Source: CADCTQ01 sp963844325 (lineage in GTDB: Bacteria > Bacteroidota > Bacteroidia > Cytophagales > 172606-1). Taken from it: 64,000 bases of DNA. A program made the translations under genes and the position numbers. Below, piece after piece: positions 1 to 7,586 of the stretch. The stretch lies in NCBI GenBank assembly GCA_963844325.1, contig CAWJNV010000001.1, forward strand, positions 2,294,001 to 2,358,000, in the 5' to 3' direction. The notes under the pieces were generated by a model. The model was not told the DNA's origin. It was given only the letters and a program-made list of their open reading frames with translations, and did no database searches. Within the stretch, counting starts at the first letter, position 1. The number at the start of each line of letters is the position of its first letter.

Positions 1-455
1 ACGCCTTCTCCGAACTCAATGACCCCATCGACCAGCGCAAACGCTTCGAGGAACAACTGGAACTGGGCAAGCGCGGCGACGTGGAAGCCATGGTGCTCGA
101 CGAGGACTTCCTGCGTTCGCTGGAATACGGCATGCCGCCCACGGCCGGCCTCGGCATCGGCATCGACCGCCTCACAATGATCATGACCAACCAGCCGTCC
201 ATCCAGGACGTGCTGTTCTTCCCGCAGATGCGCCCCGAAAAACGCATTGCCGCCCCCGCCGACGAGGAGTTCCTGGCGGCCGGCGTACCGGCGGAATGGA
301 TCCCGGCCCTCAAAGCCATGAACTTCGCCACGTTTGCCGACTTCAAGGCGGCAAACCCCAACAAACTCTTCAACGACCTGGGCGGCCTGCGCAAAAAGCT
401 GAAGCTGGAAGCCAAAATGCCCACGCTGGACGAGGTGAAAGGCTGGGTGTCATAA
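1..455 (+). CDS. lysS: Lysine--tRNA ligase (class II), C-terminal part
   Basis: The 3' end of a gene that begins before the window; the reading frame uses base 3 as first codon position. It joins lysine to tRNA-Lys in the cytoplasm. The visible part has the class II motif 3 region (GLGIGIDRL) followed by the LysRS-typical VLFFPQMRPE. Bacterial LysRS usually ends soon after this point, but here about 70 more residues follow, helical and Lys-rich, ending in DEVKGWVS. I recall similar C-terminal extensions in Bacteroidota LysRS; their role is not visible here. The stop codon (453-455) is directly followed by a word-type palindrome. Confidence 0.93.
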   Translation, partial: AFSELNDPIDQRKRFEEQLELGKRGDVEAMVLDEDFLRSLEYGMPPTAGLGIGIDRLTMIMTNQPSIQDVLFFPQMRPEKRIAAPADEEFLAAGVPAEWIPALKAMNFATFADFKAANPNKLFNDLGGLRKKLKLEAKMPTLDEVKGWVS

Positions 456-456
456 C

Positions 457-551
457 GATCAGGATCAGGATTCGCCGGATTAGAGGATTAGCAGGATTAC
501 GCCCCCTGAATCCTGGTAATCCTCTAATTCTGCGAATCCTGATCCATCCTG
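457..551. repeat. Word-type intergenic palindrome
   Basis: Two arms, about 464-498 and 509-545, are near-perfect inverted copies over about 35 bases with roughly three mismatches. Each arm is built from the word GGATTA/AGGATT repeated. It begins 2 bases after the lysS stop codon. It may act as a terminator or mRNA 3' stabiliser for lysS. The same layout with other words occurs at about ten other places in the window. Confidence 0.8.
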
Positions 552-568
552 TGAATCCCGGTACAAAA

Positions 569-593
569 ATAGCCCCGCTTTTGGCGGGGCTAT
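569..593 (-). terminator. Hairpin terminator of the cold-shock gene
   Basis: Stem AGCCCCGC (571-578) pairs with GCGGGGCT (584-591). On the minus strand a T-run follows the stem, as expected for intrinsic termination of the cold-shock gene ending at 628. Confidence 0.8.
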
Positions 594-627
594 CAGTTAC
601 GGAATGTTTTTGGACGAAGGGGTTTGT

Positions 628-819
628 CTAGAACTTCTTCACGTTAACCGCGTTGACGCCCTTTTTGCCTTCCACTTTTTCGAACGTAACCTTGTCATTT
701 TCGCGAACCTTATCCACGAGGCCGGTCACGTGAACAAAGATCTCCTGATTGGATTCGTCCTCCTTGATAAAGCCGTACCCTTTGCTTTCCAAGAAAAACT
801 TGACTGTACCTGTTTGCAT
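628..819 (-). CDS. Cold-shock domain protein (CspA family)
   Basis: A 63-residue single CSD protein that binds single-stranded RNA or DNA and probably acts as an RNA chaperone. RNP1 (KGYGFI) and RNP2 (IFVHVT) are both present, and the length is standard. An in-frame ATG 12 codons upstream exists, but the family starts at MQTGTVKFF, so I place the start at 819. The stretch before the start is AT-rich with no AGGAGG, usual for Bacteroidota. A TATATTTG element lies 34 bases upstream and a hairpin terminator follows, so it is probably transcribed alone. Confidence 0.93.
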   Translation of the reverse strand: MQTGTVKFFLESKGYGFIKEDESNQEIFVHVTGLVDKVRENDKVTFEKVEGKKGVNAVNVKKF

Positions 820-852
820 AATATTAAGGGGGGTAATAAATTGGAAATTAAC

Positions 853-860
853 CAAATATA
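853..860 (-). promoter_or_regulatory. Probable -7 element of the cold-shock gene
   Basis: TATATTTG on the minus strand matches the Bacteroidota consensus TAnnTTTG and would give a leader of about 25 bases. No clear TTG -33 element was found. Confidence 0.5.
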
Positions 861-1135
861 AAAATCGGTTTGATTAATCGCTATTTTTTGAGAAAAAAAA
901 TAATCCCCCAGAAAACATTCTTACCGTAAAAGTCGTTACGTAGGGTTCGCCCCTCAAAAACCCGTATTTCCCGGCTTTTCTGGCCCTTTCAACCGTACAA
1001 ATACGGATAGAATTCACCCGCCGACTGGCTTATTTTTGCGAGAAGTACCCTCCGTCATGCTGCGTCCGCCGTCCGCTGCCTTGCCGCCCGGTTCCGCACG
1101 TGGGCAGTACGGATGCAGACGGTACGCATACGGCG
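861..1135. other. Intergenic, no gene seen
   Basis: The 316-base gap between the cold-shock gene start (819) and the stop of the next minus-strand gene (1136) holds only the probable cold-shock promoter. Short open frames here have no recognisable features. The part near 870-960 is AT-rich, the rest GC-rich. Confidence 0.5.
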
Positions 1136-1690
1136 TTAGTACTGCCACTGGCGGGGCAAGTCCAGTTCCTTGGCGTACGCAGCCGGGGCGGTGGTGTGTA
1201 CGCGGGTCAAGAGTTTATTCACGTCTTCCTCGAATTCGATGTAGTAATCAGGGTGGAGCTTTTCGAGCTTCTGCACGATGAACTGGGTGCGTTTGGCAAC
1301 GTATGCAGCCAGTGTGTCGGAGCGGCTGCTGTACTTGGCCAGGTGCGGCAGCTGTTCGTCGTACGTGCGGTTGAGCAGGTAGAGGGTCAGCGAGACTTCG
1401 CCCAGTTTGTCCTTGGTGGTTTTCACGTGCGCCGTGATCAGGCCATTCACCGACCGCATGTCCATCATCAGCCAGCCGGGGCTGTAGTGGTGCCCCACGG
1501 CCAGTTGGTCGATTGCCGCCCGGATGTCGGCGCGGCGTTCTTCGAGCGAAGTGCCTTCTTCGAGCAGTTCGTACTCTAGTTTCTGGCACAGCTTCTCGTC
1601 CTTGGCGACCAGCCGCAGCAGGAGTTTGTCCTTTTCGGCGGCGGGCATTCCCAGGATGGCTTCTTTCAGTTCGGCGGAGAGTTTGGGCAT
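1136..1690 (-). CDS. Conserved hypothetical protein, mostly helical
   Basis: A 184-residue soluble protein with no signal peptide or membrane segment. The first 60 residues are rich in Lys, Glu and Leu and look helical (KDKLLLRLVAKDEKL), followed by a mixed region with HHYSPGWLMMDM. I do not recognise a named domain; similar proteins seem to occur in other Bacteroidota, but I assign no function. GC content and codon use match the core genes, so it is probably resident. It is not obviously in an operon: the cold-shock gene lies downstream and the AT-rich accessory patch upstream. Confidence 0.7.
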   Translation of the reverse strand: MPKLSAELKEAILGMPAAEKDKLLLRLVAKDEKLCQKLEYELLEEGTSLEERRADIRAAIDQLAVGHHYSPGWLMMDMRSVNGLITAHVKTTKDKLGEVSLTLYLLNRTYDEQLPHLAKYSSRSDTLAAYVAKRTQFIVQKLEKLHPDYYIEFEEDVNKLLTRVHTTAPAAYAKELDLPRQWQY

Positions 1691-1717
1691 GGGTTAGCAG
1701 GAGTGTATGCCCGTAAA

Positions 1718-1825
1718 TTACCGGGCCTTTTTCAAGTTTTTATACAACGCCTTTGCTTCTTTCATGCTCACCCTGTCCTCCGGTTGATTTTTTCAGATCA
1801 GTCCTGCCAGGACGTAATCCTCGTA
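1718..1825 (-). pseudogene. Decayed copy of a small antitoxin gene (C-terminal end)
   Basis: Read on the minus strand from 1825, the frame gives YEDYVLAGLI, then an in-frame stop, then KNQPEDRVSMKEAKALYKNL and a final stop at 1718. This closely parallels the C-terminus of the frameshifted antitoxin gene at 2174-2366 (LEDYALGEFI KENKPEDNLY MKETKAFYNN). The upstream half is not recognisable. It is therefore a second remnant of the same family, on the other side of the hicB-like gene. Confidence 0.7.
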
Positions 1826-1893
1826 GGCTGGCCGGGTCCTTTTGAGAAACGCTCTTGAGAAAGAAGGCTCTTTACACTTTTTCCTTGACCGGC

Positions 1894-2109
1894 TCACGCG
1901 TACATGAGTTTTCCTTTAGGAGCAGGAATAGGCCTGCCTTTGGCCTGATCCGTCTCGATCCATTCGTCAATGATTACCTCTACATTGGTCAGCGCCTCCT
2001 GGTAAGTACTCCCATCGGCTGCACACCCGGCTAATTCGGGCACTTCGGCAATGTAAGCTTCATCTTCCCGGCTCCAGTAGAGGATGATCTTATATCTATG
2101 CTTGCTCAT
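1894..2109 (-). CDS. HicB-like antitoxin, orphan
   Basis: A 71-residue HicB-family protein with the RNase-H-like partial fold. The pattern YKIILYWSREDEAYIAEVPE followed by GCAADGSTYQEALTN is typical of HicB antitoxins, which neutralise the HicA mRNA interferase. No HicA-like gene of about 60 residues with the double-stranded RNA-binding fold lies on either side, so it is a solitary copy. No DNA-binding tail is evident. Start chosen at MSKHRYK; an ATG 4 codons upstream (2121) is also possible. It sits in an AT-richer patch between two decayed antitoxin remnants. Confidence 0.8.
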   Translation of the reverse strand: MSKHRYKIILYWSREDEAYIAEVPELAGCAADGSTYQEALTNVEVIIDEWIETDQAKGRPIPAPKGKLMYA

Positions 2110-2173
2110 CGTTTTCGTCAAGTTTAAGTTTGTACTTTACAATAATCGTTCTTGCAGCAGGCTAACAGTTCTG

Positions 2174-2366
2174 CTAAAAATTATTGTAAAACGCTTTTGT
2201 CTCCTTCATATACAGATTGTCTTCCGGCTTGTTCTCCTTAATAAATTCCCCTAAGGCGTAATCTTCCAAGACTTGTTCAATTTTTTGGAACGTTTCTATG
2301 TCGAGTTGAACGGCTACTTTTTGGTCGTTCTCGTCTACAATGTATTTTTTTCTTGATTGTCAACAT
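2174..2366 (-). pseudogene. Small antitoxin-like gene with a one-base frameshift
   Basis: The minus strand from ATG at 2366 reads MLTIKK and then meets a run of seven A's. With one A fewer it would continue as KYIVDENDQK VAVQLDIETF and so on to the stop at 2174, a complete 63-residue protein. The in-frame version is preceded by a stop, so the gene as given is broken. The type (KYIVDE, VAVQLDIETF, LEDYAL, then MKEAKA-like end) is a small antitoxin/RelB-like protein common in Bacteroidota, recognised from memory. Either a real slippage mutation or a homopolymer sequencing error; no toxin partner is seen. Confidence 0.7.
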
Positions 2367-2406
2367 AGAATAATATAAAGTGAGTTGAGAGGAGTGGTTC
2401 TATATT

Positions 2407-2550
2407 ATACTACGATACATGGCCTCACCCCCGGCCCCTCTCCCAAGGAGAGGGGAGAAGAACCTGTTCTATAACAACCTGTTTGACAAACTTTTATGTC
2501 TCCCCTCTCCTTGGGAGAGGGGCCGGGGGTGAGGCCATGTATCGTAGTAT
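2407..2550. mobile_element. 144-bp MITE-like element with 52-bp perfect terminal inverted repeats
   Basis: Bases 2407-2458 and 2499-2550 are exact reverse complements (52 of 52), separated by a 40-base centre with no coding capacity. The GC-rich arms contain CACCCCCGGCCCCTCTCC. The element is flanked by a direct repeat TGGTTCTATAT at 2395-2405 and 2550-2560, which looks like a target-site duplication of 10-11 bases. It is non-autonomous, and no transposase is present in the window. It landed at the stop codon of the nuclease/ImmA gene; the right copy of the repeat keeps that stop. Confidence 0.85.
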
Positions 2551-2554
2551 GGTT

Positions 2555-3838
2555 CTATATATATAGGTCTTCTCTGTATTCTTCAATGATTAAACTTATA
2601 TGTTTTAGTCTTGAGCCATTGTTGATTAACCCTAATTCATTCAACCTGTAAATTACTGTTGTTTTCGTGACATTGCATAAGTAAGCCACCCTTTTAACTA
2701 ATTCATTAAATTTCTTTATGTTGTGATATTGATCGTCTAAGTGGAGTTTGCCTAAAGGCATTCCAAGTAGACTCTGGCATTTAGCAACTATAACCAAAAA
2801 AAGTGCTTCGGGAAGAACAAGTGAAGATGCAAAATGATTTGCTTGCCACTCAATCCAATGTTTAGGATTTTTCAAATCATATTTGTTAGTTCTGAAGTTG
2901 TATTCTGAATCATCAAAACTCTCATAAGTAGCCTGCCCAATTGTGAGCTTCTGGTGAAGAGCGAAGTGGCCGTACTCATGGGCCAAAATGAATAGCTCTC
3001 TTGGAGAGTCTCTTACCAATTTATTAATCCCAATTGTACGATTTTGAATGTCACAAGAACCTAAAAGGTCAGAACTGTCGCTAATCTCTGCTATCGAAAT
3101 GCTTTGCTCTTCTTTTAAAAATTTGTATAAAGTCTTTGGGGAAAGAGGATAAGGTTGTGATAGTATTCTCTGATCAATCCTATCTAACTCAAGATTGGCA
3201 ATCTTCTCTATATCAGTTTTTGATAATTTGTCTATGTTATAACTAACTTTCGTCTGATCTGTATTTCTCTTAAATATATCTGTTAGTTTTTTGTCAATCA
3301 GCTTCTCGACAAGCATAACGCCTTGGTCAGTTATCCTTTCGTCTTTGACGCGGCCTATGAAAGGGATTGCTTCAAAATCATCTTTTCGATTTGTTTTATG
3401 TAGAATTATTCTGTAGTTGTCAACTGCTTCTGCTTGTATTAGCATCATGCCGACCGATTCAGCATAATTGTATGCAGCCTCTTGGAGGGGCGAATTAGAA
3501 ATAAATACTCCTTTGGCGTTTACTCCACTAACTTGTTCGATTTTTTTGTGGAACTCTTCGATATCATTTATAGGAACTCTTGTTTTATAGTCCTTGCATT
3601 CAATAAAATAAATCAATACGTACCTATTAGCCCCTGGGGGCCAAACTTCTATAGTGATATCAAAGTAAATTTCACCTTTACGGTGATGAGAATAGTAACC
3701 CTTATCGTTTTTTGTAAATATTTTTAGATGTTTACCTAAGTAGCCAAGTTGCTCATCCTCAATCACTTTTTTTATTATAGAAAGTGACCTTGATTCAAAG
3801 TTATCACCAATTTGAGTTGTATTTAGCTTAGTACTCAC
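2555..3838 (-). CDS. Restriction-endonuclease-like domain fused to an ImmA/IrrE metallopeptidase
   Basis: A 427-residue soluble protein. The N-terminal half (about 10-150) resembles an Mrr-type PD-(D/E)xK nuclease: FDITIEV with D60, then FIECKDY with E80 and K82, then GVFISNSPLQEAAYNYAES. The C-terminal half (about 240-405) is an ImmA/IrrE zinc peptidase with HEYGH (H287, E288, H291), the distal EWQANHFA (E330), and the family's closing helical module VAYLCNVTKTTVIYRLNELGL. ImmA/IrrE proteins cleave repressors in phage, ICE or stress responses; no repressor gene is adjacent. The DNA is far more AT-rich than its neighbours, which suggests transfer. Nuclease and peptidase activities are inferred from motifs only. 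Confidence 0.8.
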   Translation of the reverse strand: MSTKLNTTQIGDNFESRSLSIIKKVIEDEQLGYLGKHLKIFTKNDKGYYSHHRKGEIYFDITIEVWPPGANRYVLIYFIECKDYKTRVPINDIEEFHKKIEQVSGVNAKGVFISNSPLQEAAYNYAESVGMMLIQAEAVDNYRIILHKTNRKDDFEAIPFIGRVKDERITDQGVMLVEKLIDKKLTDIFKRNTDQTKVSYNIDKLSKTDIEKIANLELDRIDQRILSQPYPLSPKTLYKFLKEEQSISIAEISDSSDLLGSCDIQNRTIGINKLVRDSPRELFILAHEYGHFALHQKLTIGQATYESFDDSEYNFRTNKYDLKNPKHWIEWQANHFASSLVLPEALFLVIVAKCQSLLGMPLGKLHLDDQYHNIKKFNELVKRVAYLCNVTKTTVIYRLNELGLINNGSRLKHISLIIEEYREDLYI

Positions 3839-3893
3839 TTTGAATACTTTATTTAACGTTGAAAAAAAAGTTAAAAGTTTGACTTATATAAAC

Positions 3894-3937
3894 CAATTGC
3901 GTACGCCCATCCCTTTCGGGACCGGCATACGCAATTG
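3894..3937 (-). terminator. Hairpin downstream of the Gfo/Idh gene
   Basis: The stem CAATTGCGTACGCC (3894-3907) pairs with GGCATACGCAATTG (3924-3937) with one mismatch. It lies just beyond the stop of the minus-strand oxidoreductase gene; the T-run is weak. Confidence 0.55.
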
Positions 3938-3958
3938 CAATGTAATCAGTAAAGCGGC

Positions 3959-5293
3959 TTACAGCACCCGCGTCTTGCCGGGGATGGCGATGGGGTAGAA
4001 GCCGTCGGGACCCGGGTTGATCGGCATCTGGGCCTGCCAGGAGAACTCCTTCGGCATGAGGCTCATCTGCGAGTTCAGCGCCTCGTCCCAGGTGATCACC
4101 TGGCCGGAGTACGTCGCCATGCGGCCCATGATGGCCGTCATGGTGCTCTTGGCACCGTTCTCGGCGTCGTTGATGGGCGTGTTGTTTTTAATGGCCGCAA
4201 ACAGCACGTCGTGTTCGGTCTGGTACGGGTTGGGGTCGTCCTCGCCCCGGTGGCGGAACACCACGTTGCCCTTCCAGTCCTTGAGCACGGCCTTGTCGCC
4301 TTCCAGGTCCAGGCGGCCCTTCGAACCGATGATCGTTTCGGAGACGTTGCTGGCGGTATTCTCGAAGTGGCGGCACTGGCTCGACATCACCGTGCCGTCG
4401 GCAAACTCGAATTCCACGCAGTGGTGGTCGAAAATCTCGCCGAACTCCTTGCCGGTGCGGACCTGACGGCCGCCCGAGCCCTGCGCCTTCACCGGGTAAG
4501 CGCCCTTGAACCAGTTGCCTACGTCAATGTTGTGGATGTGCTGTTCGTTGATGTGGTCGCCGCAGAGCCAGTTGAAGTAGTACCAGTTGCGCATCTGGTA
4601 TTCCATTTCGGTCATTTTCGCCTCGCGCTGTTTTACCCACACGCCGGGGCTGTTCCAGTACACCTGGGCGGCTACCATGTCGCCGAGGGCGCCGTCGCGT
4701 ACCCGCTTGAGGGCTTCCAGGTAGCTGTTCTGGTAGTGGCGCTGGAGGCCCACCACCACTTTCAGGTTTTTCTTCTTGGCCTCTTCGGCGGCAGCCAGCA
4801 CCTGGCGCACGCCCGGGGCGTCGGTCGCCACCGGCTTTTCCATGAATACGTGCTTGCCCTGCTTTACGGCTTCTTCGAAATGGATGGGGCGGAAGCCCGG
4901 AGGCGTCGCCAGGATCACCACGTCGGCCAGGGCAATGGCTTTCTTGTAGCCGTCAAAGTCGGTAAACTTGGTCTTGTCGGTCACCTTTACCTTGGCCTTG
5001 ATCTCGGCGTTTTCGGAGAGGTTCTTGAACGACTCGTCGAGGCGGTCGCGGAAGGCGTCGGCCATGGCCACGAGCTGCACGTTGGCGTGGCCCGTGTTCT
5101 TGAGGGCCTGCACGGCCGCGCCGGTGCCCCGGCCGCCGCAGCCGATGAGGGCTACTTTGAGGGCGTCGCTGCCTTTTACATAGGCACTGGCTTCCAGGGG
5201 CAGGCCGCTCAGCAATACGCCGCCGGCGGCCAGCACAGAGCCTTTCATAAAGTCGCGGCGCGAGAAGCCGCTGGAGGAGTCTTGGGTATTCAT
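3959..5293 (-). CDS. Gfo/Idh/MocA family oxidoreductase with Tat signal
   Basis: A 444-residue NAD(P)-dependent sugar-type dehydrogenase carried to the periplasm. The N-terminus has a twin-arginine signal (SRRDFMKGSVLAAGGVLL, residues about 11-28). The Rossmann motif is IGCGGRGTGAA, the conserved EKPVAT follows near residue 150, and a candidate catalytic histidine lies in EQHIHNIDVGNW. The substrate cannot be read from the sequence; many such exported members act on sugars or inositols in Bacteroidota. The next gene upstream, an exported SUMF1-fold protein on the same strand about 130 bases away, may be co-transcribed. Confidence 0.92.
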   Translation of the reverse strand: MNTQDSSSGFSRRDFMKGSVLAAGGVLLSGLPLEASAYVKGSDALKVALIGCGGRGTGAAVQALKNTGHANVQLVAMADAFRDRLDESFKNLSENAEIKAKVKVTDKTKFTDFDGYKKAIALADVVILATPPGFRPIHFEEAVKQGKHVFMEKPVATDAPGVRQVLAAAEEAKKKNLKVVVGLQRHYQNSYLEALKRVRDGALGDMVAAQVYWNSPGVWVKQREAKMTEMEYQMRNWYYFNWLCGDHINEQHIHNIDVGNWFKGAYPVKAQGSGGRQVRTGKEFGEIFDHHCVEFEFADGTVMSSQCRHFENTASNVSETIIGSKGRLDLEGDKAVLKDWKGNVVFRHRGEDDPNPYQTEHDVLFAAIKNNTPINDAENGAKSTMTAIMGRMATYSGQVITWDEALNSQMSLMPKEFSWQAQMPINPGPDGFYPIAIPGKTRVL

Positions 5294-5315
5294 GGGCGTA
5301 GAGGTTAAGGGAGAG

Positions 5316-5409
5316 ATTTTAGATTTTGGATGATGGATTTTGAATTAGGGAAAGCCAGTGTCCGGCACTGATCGAAGTTCTGCAATCCATAATTCAAAAT
5401 TTATAATTT
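5316..5409. repeat. Word-type palindrome, AT-rich
   Basis: Left arm about 5316-5347 (words ATTTTG, GGATTTTGAATTA) and right arm about 5385-5409 (CCATAATTCAAAATT) are imperfect inverted copies. The element fills the gap between the SUMF1-fold and Gfo/Idh genes and ends 11 bases before the SUMF1 stop codon. Confidence 0.65.
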
Positions 5410-5420
5410 AACATTTCTTA

Positions 5421-6455
5421 TCAGGCGTCCTTGATGGCTTGGAGCCAGTACTTGGCAATTTCCTCCTTGGAGGGCTGCTTGAGCGGCCGTACCACCCGGA
5501 AGCCCACGAAGGAAGCATCAGTCATCCACCAGTTGCTGCGCGGAATCTGCGGGTCGCGCTGCTTCCACTTGGGGTTGGAGGCCCGGCGGGACGCACTGCG
5601 CAGGCGGTCGGCGTCGTCGTCCCAACTGCCGCCCCGCACGGCGTGCGGGTAGAGCTTGGTGGGCCGGGCCACCGGGTTGCTGGCTACTCCTCCCGCCGCC
5701 TGGGCGTAGAAGTCGGGAATGTACTGGTCGTAGGTCCACTCGGCCACGTTGCCGTGCATGTCGTGCAGGCCGAAGGGGTTGGCTTTTTTCTTGCCCACCT
5801 GCTGGTACTTGTTGTTGCTGTTTTCGAAGAACCACCCGTGTTCCTTGAGCTGCGAGAGGTCGTTGCCGAACGAATAGGCCGTGGTGGTGCCGGCCCGGCA
5901 GGCGTACTCCCACTCGGCTTCGGTGGGCAGGCGGTAGAACACGCCCGTCTTCGAAGTGAGCCACTTGCAGTATTGCAGGGCGGCGTACTGGGTCATGTTC
6001 ACGGCGGGGAAGCCCACCTTGCCCATGCCGAACGACATTTCCACGTAGGGCGGTGTGGGGTGCGTAACGGCGTCCACCAGCGAGGCCGACTTGGTGCTGA
6101 CGGTGCTCGTCTGGGCGCTTTCCAGCTGCTTGTAGACGAACAGTTCGTAGAGGTCCCAGGTGATTTCGTACTTGCCCATCCAGAACGGGTCCACTTTTAC
6201 CGGGTGCTGCGGCCCTTCGTCGGGCTTGTGGCCGGTTTCGCTTTCGGGGCTGCCCATCAGGAACTCGCCGCCCTGCACGGGCACCATGTCGATGGAAAGC
6301 TGCGTGCCGGGCAACGGCTGTACGTAGACCTTGAAATCGTCGGCGTGCGGGGTAACAGTCTTGTTGGGCGCCTGCCCTGAAAGCAGCGCCCCCAGGCTGG
6401 CCAGGGCGGTAAATGACAAAACGCGGCCGAAAAGGCGGGAAGAGAAAAGGTGCAT
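5421..6455 (-). CDS. Exported SUMF1 / formylglycine-generating-fold protein
   Basis: A 344-residue protein with an N-terminal signal peptide (FTALASLGALLSGQA). The family signatures run in order: GGEFLMGSPESE, KYEITWDLYELF, RLPTEAEWEYACRAG, NPFGLHDMHGNVAEW and VRGGSWDDDADRLR, ending with GFRVV. True formylglycine-generating enzymes use a pair of cysteines in the segment after GGSW; here that segment has Asp and Ser instead, so it probably does not make formylglycine. Such Cys-less members are common in Bacteroidota, and their roles are mostly unknown. Placement before an exported oxidoreductase suggests a shared extracytoplasmic task. Confidence 0.9.
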   Translation of the reverse strand: MHLFSSRLFGRVLSFTALASLGALLSGQAPNKTVTPHADDFKVYVQPLPGTQLSIDMVPVQGGEFLMGSPESETGHKPDEGPQHPVKVDPFWMGKYEITWDLYELFVYKQLESAQTSTVSTKSASLVDAVTHPTPPYVEMSFGMGKVGFPAVNMTQYAALQYCKWLTSKTGVFYRLPTEAEWEYACRAGTTTAYSFGNDLSQLKEHGWFFENSNNKYQQVGKKKANPFGLHDMHGNVAEWTYDQYIPDFYAQAAGGVASNPVARPTKLYPHAVRGGSWDDDADRLRSASRRASNPKWKQRDPQIPRSNWWMTDASFVGFRVVRPLKQPSKEEIAKYWLQAIKDA

Positions 6456-6584
6456 CCTAATTCGTATGAAAATAATGATAAATTTAAAGGATTAGCAGCG
6501 AATGTCGATAAAATTTGTACAAAATTTATCGGCAGGAGTCCTGTCCTGTCATGCCGCGACGAAAACCTTATGGGTTTACCAGGT

Positions 6585-7472
6585 TTACTTCCCCGCTTCT
6601 TTCGCCTCCAGTTCCCGCACGATCTCCTTGAGAAACGCCGCGAAGGGCGCCGCAAACTCCTTGCGCCGCAGGGCGAATTCCACGTTGGTTTTGAGGAAGT
6701 CGAGCTTGTTGCCGATGTCGTACCGCTTGCCCTCGATGGTGTGCGAGTAGATGTTTTCCCGCTTGAGCAGGTACAAAAACGCGTCGGTAAGCTGGATTTC
6801 GTTGTTTTTGCCCATCGGCGTGTGTTCGATGGCCTCGTAGATCTGGGGCGTGAGGATGTACCGCCCGGCAATGGCCAGGTTAGAGGGGGCTTTGTCCACG
6901 GCGGGCTTCTCCACCAGCGTGGAGAGTTCCATGAGGGTGTCGCTCAGTTTGCGGCCGCCCACCACGCCGTAGCGGGAAACCTTGTCGTGGGGAACCTCTT
7001 CCACGGCGATCACCGTGCCCCGGTACTGTTCGTAAATGTCGATGAGTTGCTGCGTGACGGGAATCACCGAGTTGATCACCGTGTCGCCCAGCAGCACGGC
7101 GAAGGGTTCGTTGCCCGTGTGGAAGCGGGCGTAGTAAATGGCGTCGCCCAGGCCGTTCATCTCCTTCTGGCGCACGAAGTGAATGTTGGCCATGTCGGCC
7201 AGGCGGCGCACCTCGTTGTACCAGCGTTCATCTTCCTTTTCTTCCAGGCGGGCCTCCAGCTCGAAGTTGCGGTCGAAGTGGTCTTCCATGGCCCGCTTGC
7301 CCTTGCCGGAGATGATGAGAATGTCTTCGATGCCCGAGTCGACGGCCTCCTGCACCACGTACTGGATGGTGGGCGTGTCGATGATGGGCAGCATTTCTTT
7401 GGGCAGCGCCTTGGTGGCCGGTAAAAAACGGGTGCCTAACCCGGCGGCGGGAATAACGGCTTTGCGGATCAT
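6585..7472 (-). CDS. galU: UTP--glucose-1-phosphate uridylyltransferase
   Basis: A 295-residue nucleotidyltransferase that makes UDP-glucose from UTP and glucose-1-phosphate for surface polysaccharides and galactose use. The N-terminal motif GLGTRFLPATKALPKEM is characteristic, followed by KGKRAMEDHFDRNFELE and VEKPAVDKAPSNLAIAGRY. The length fits GalU. The start is set at MIRKAVIPAAG (7472); an ATG 17 codons upstream would add an unconserved tail. It stands alone, with a hairpin between it and the lipoprotein gene upstream. Confidence 0.93.
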   Translation of the reverse strand: MIRKAVIPAAGLGTRFLPATKALPKEMLPIIDTPTIQYVVQEAVDSGIEDILIISGKGKRAMEDHFDRNFELEARLEEKEDERWYNEVRRLADMANIHFVRQKEMNGLGDAIYYARFHTGNEPFAVLLGDTVINSVIPVTQQLIDIYEQYRGTVIAVEEVPHDKVSRYGVVGGRKLSDTLMELSTLVEKPAVDKAPSNLAIAGRYILTPQIYEAIEHTPMGKNNEIQLTDAFLYLLKRENIYSHTIEGKRYDIGNKLDFLKTNVEFALRRKEFAAPFAAFLKEIVRELEAKEAGK

Positions 7473-7516
7473 GAGCAGAAGGATTGGGTGGATTGCGGGG
7501 CGAATATAAACGGAAA

Positions 7517-7545
7517 GTGCCACACCTGACGGGCAGGCGTGGCAC
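7517..7545 (-). terminator. Hairpin between the lipoprotein gene and galU
   Basis: GTGCCAC (7517-7523) pairs with GTGGCAC (7539-7545), with partial extra pairing inside. It lies 42 bases past the stop of the minus-strand lipoprotein gene at 7587. Confidence 0.5.
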
Positions 7546-7586
7546 GCTTTTCGACGAACGGCCCTTCCGGCCGGGTGTACGTCCGT

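Noticed and set aside
1894..2109. A complete HicAB toxin-antitoxin system
   Set aside because: No HicA-like frame was found on either side of the hicB-like gene.
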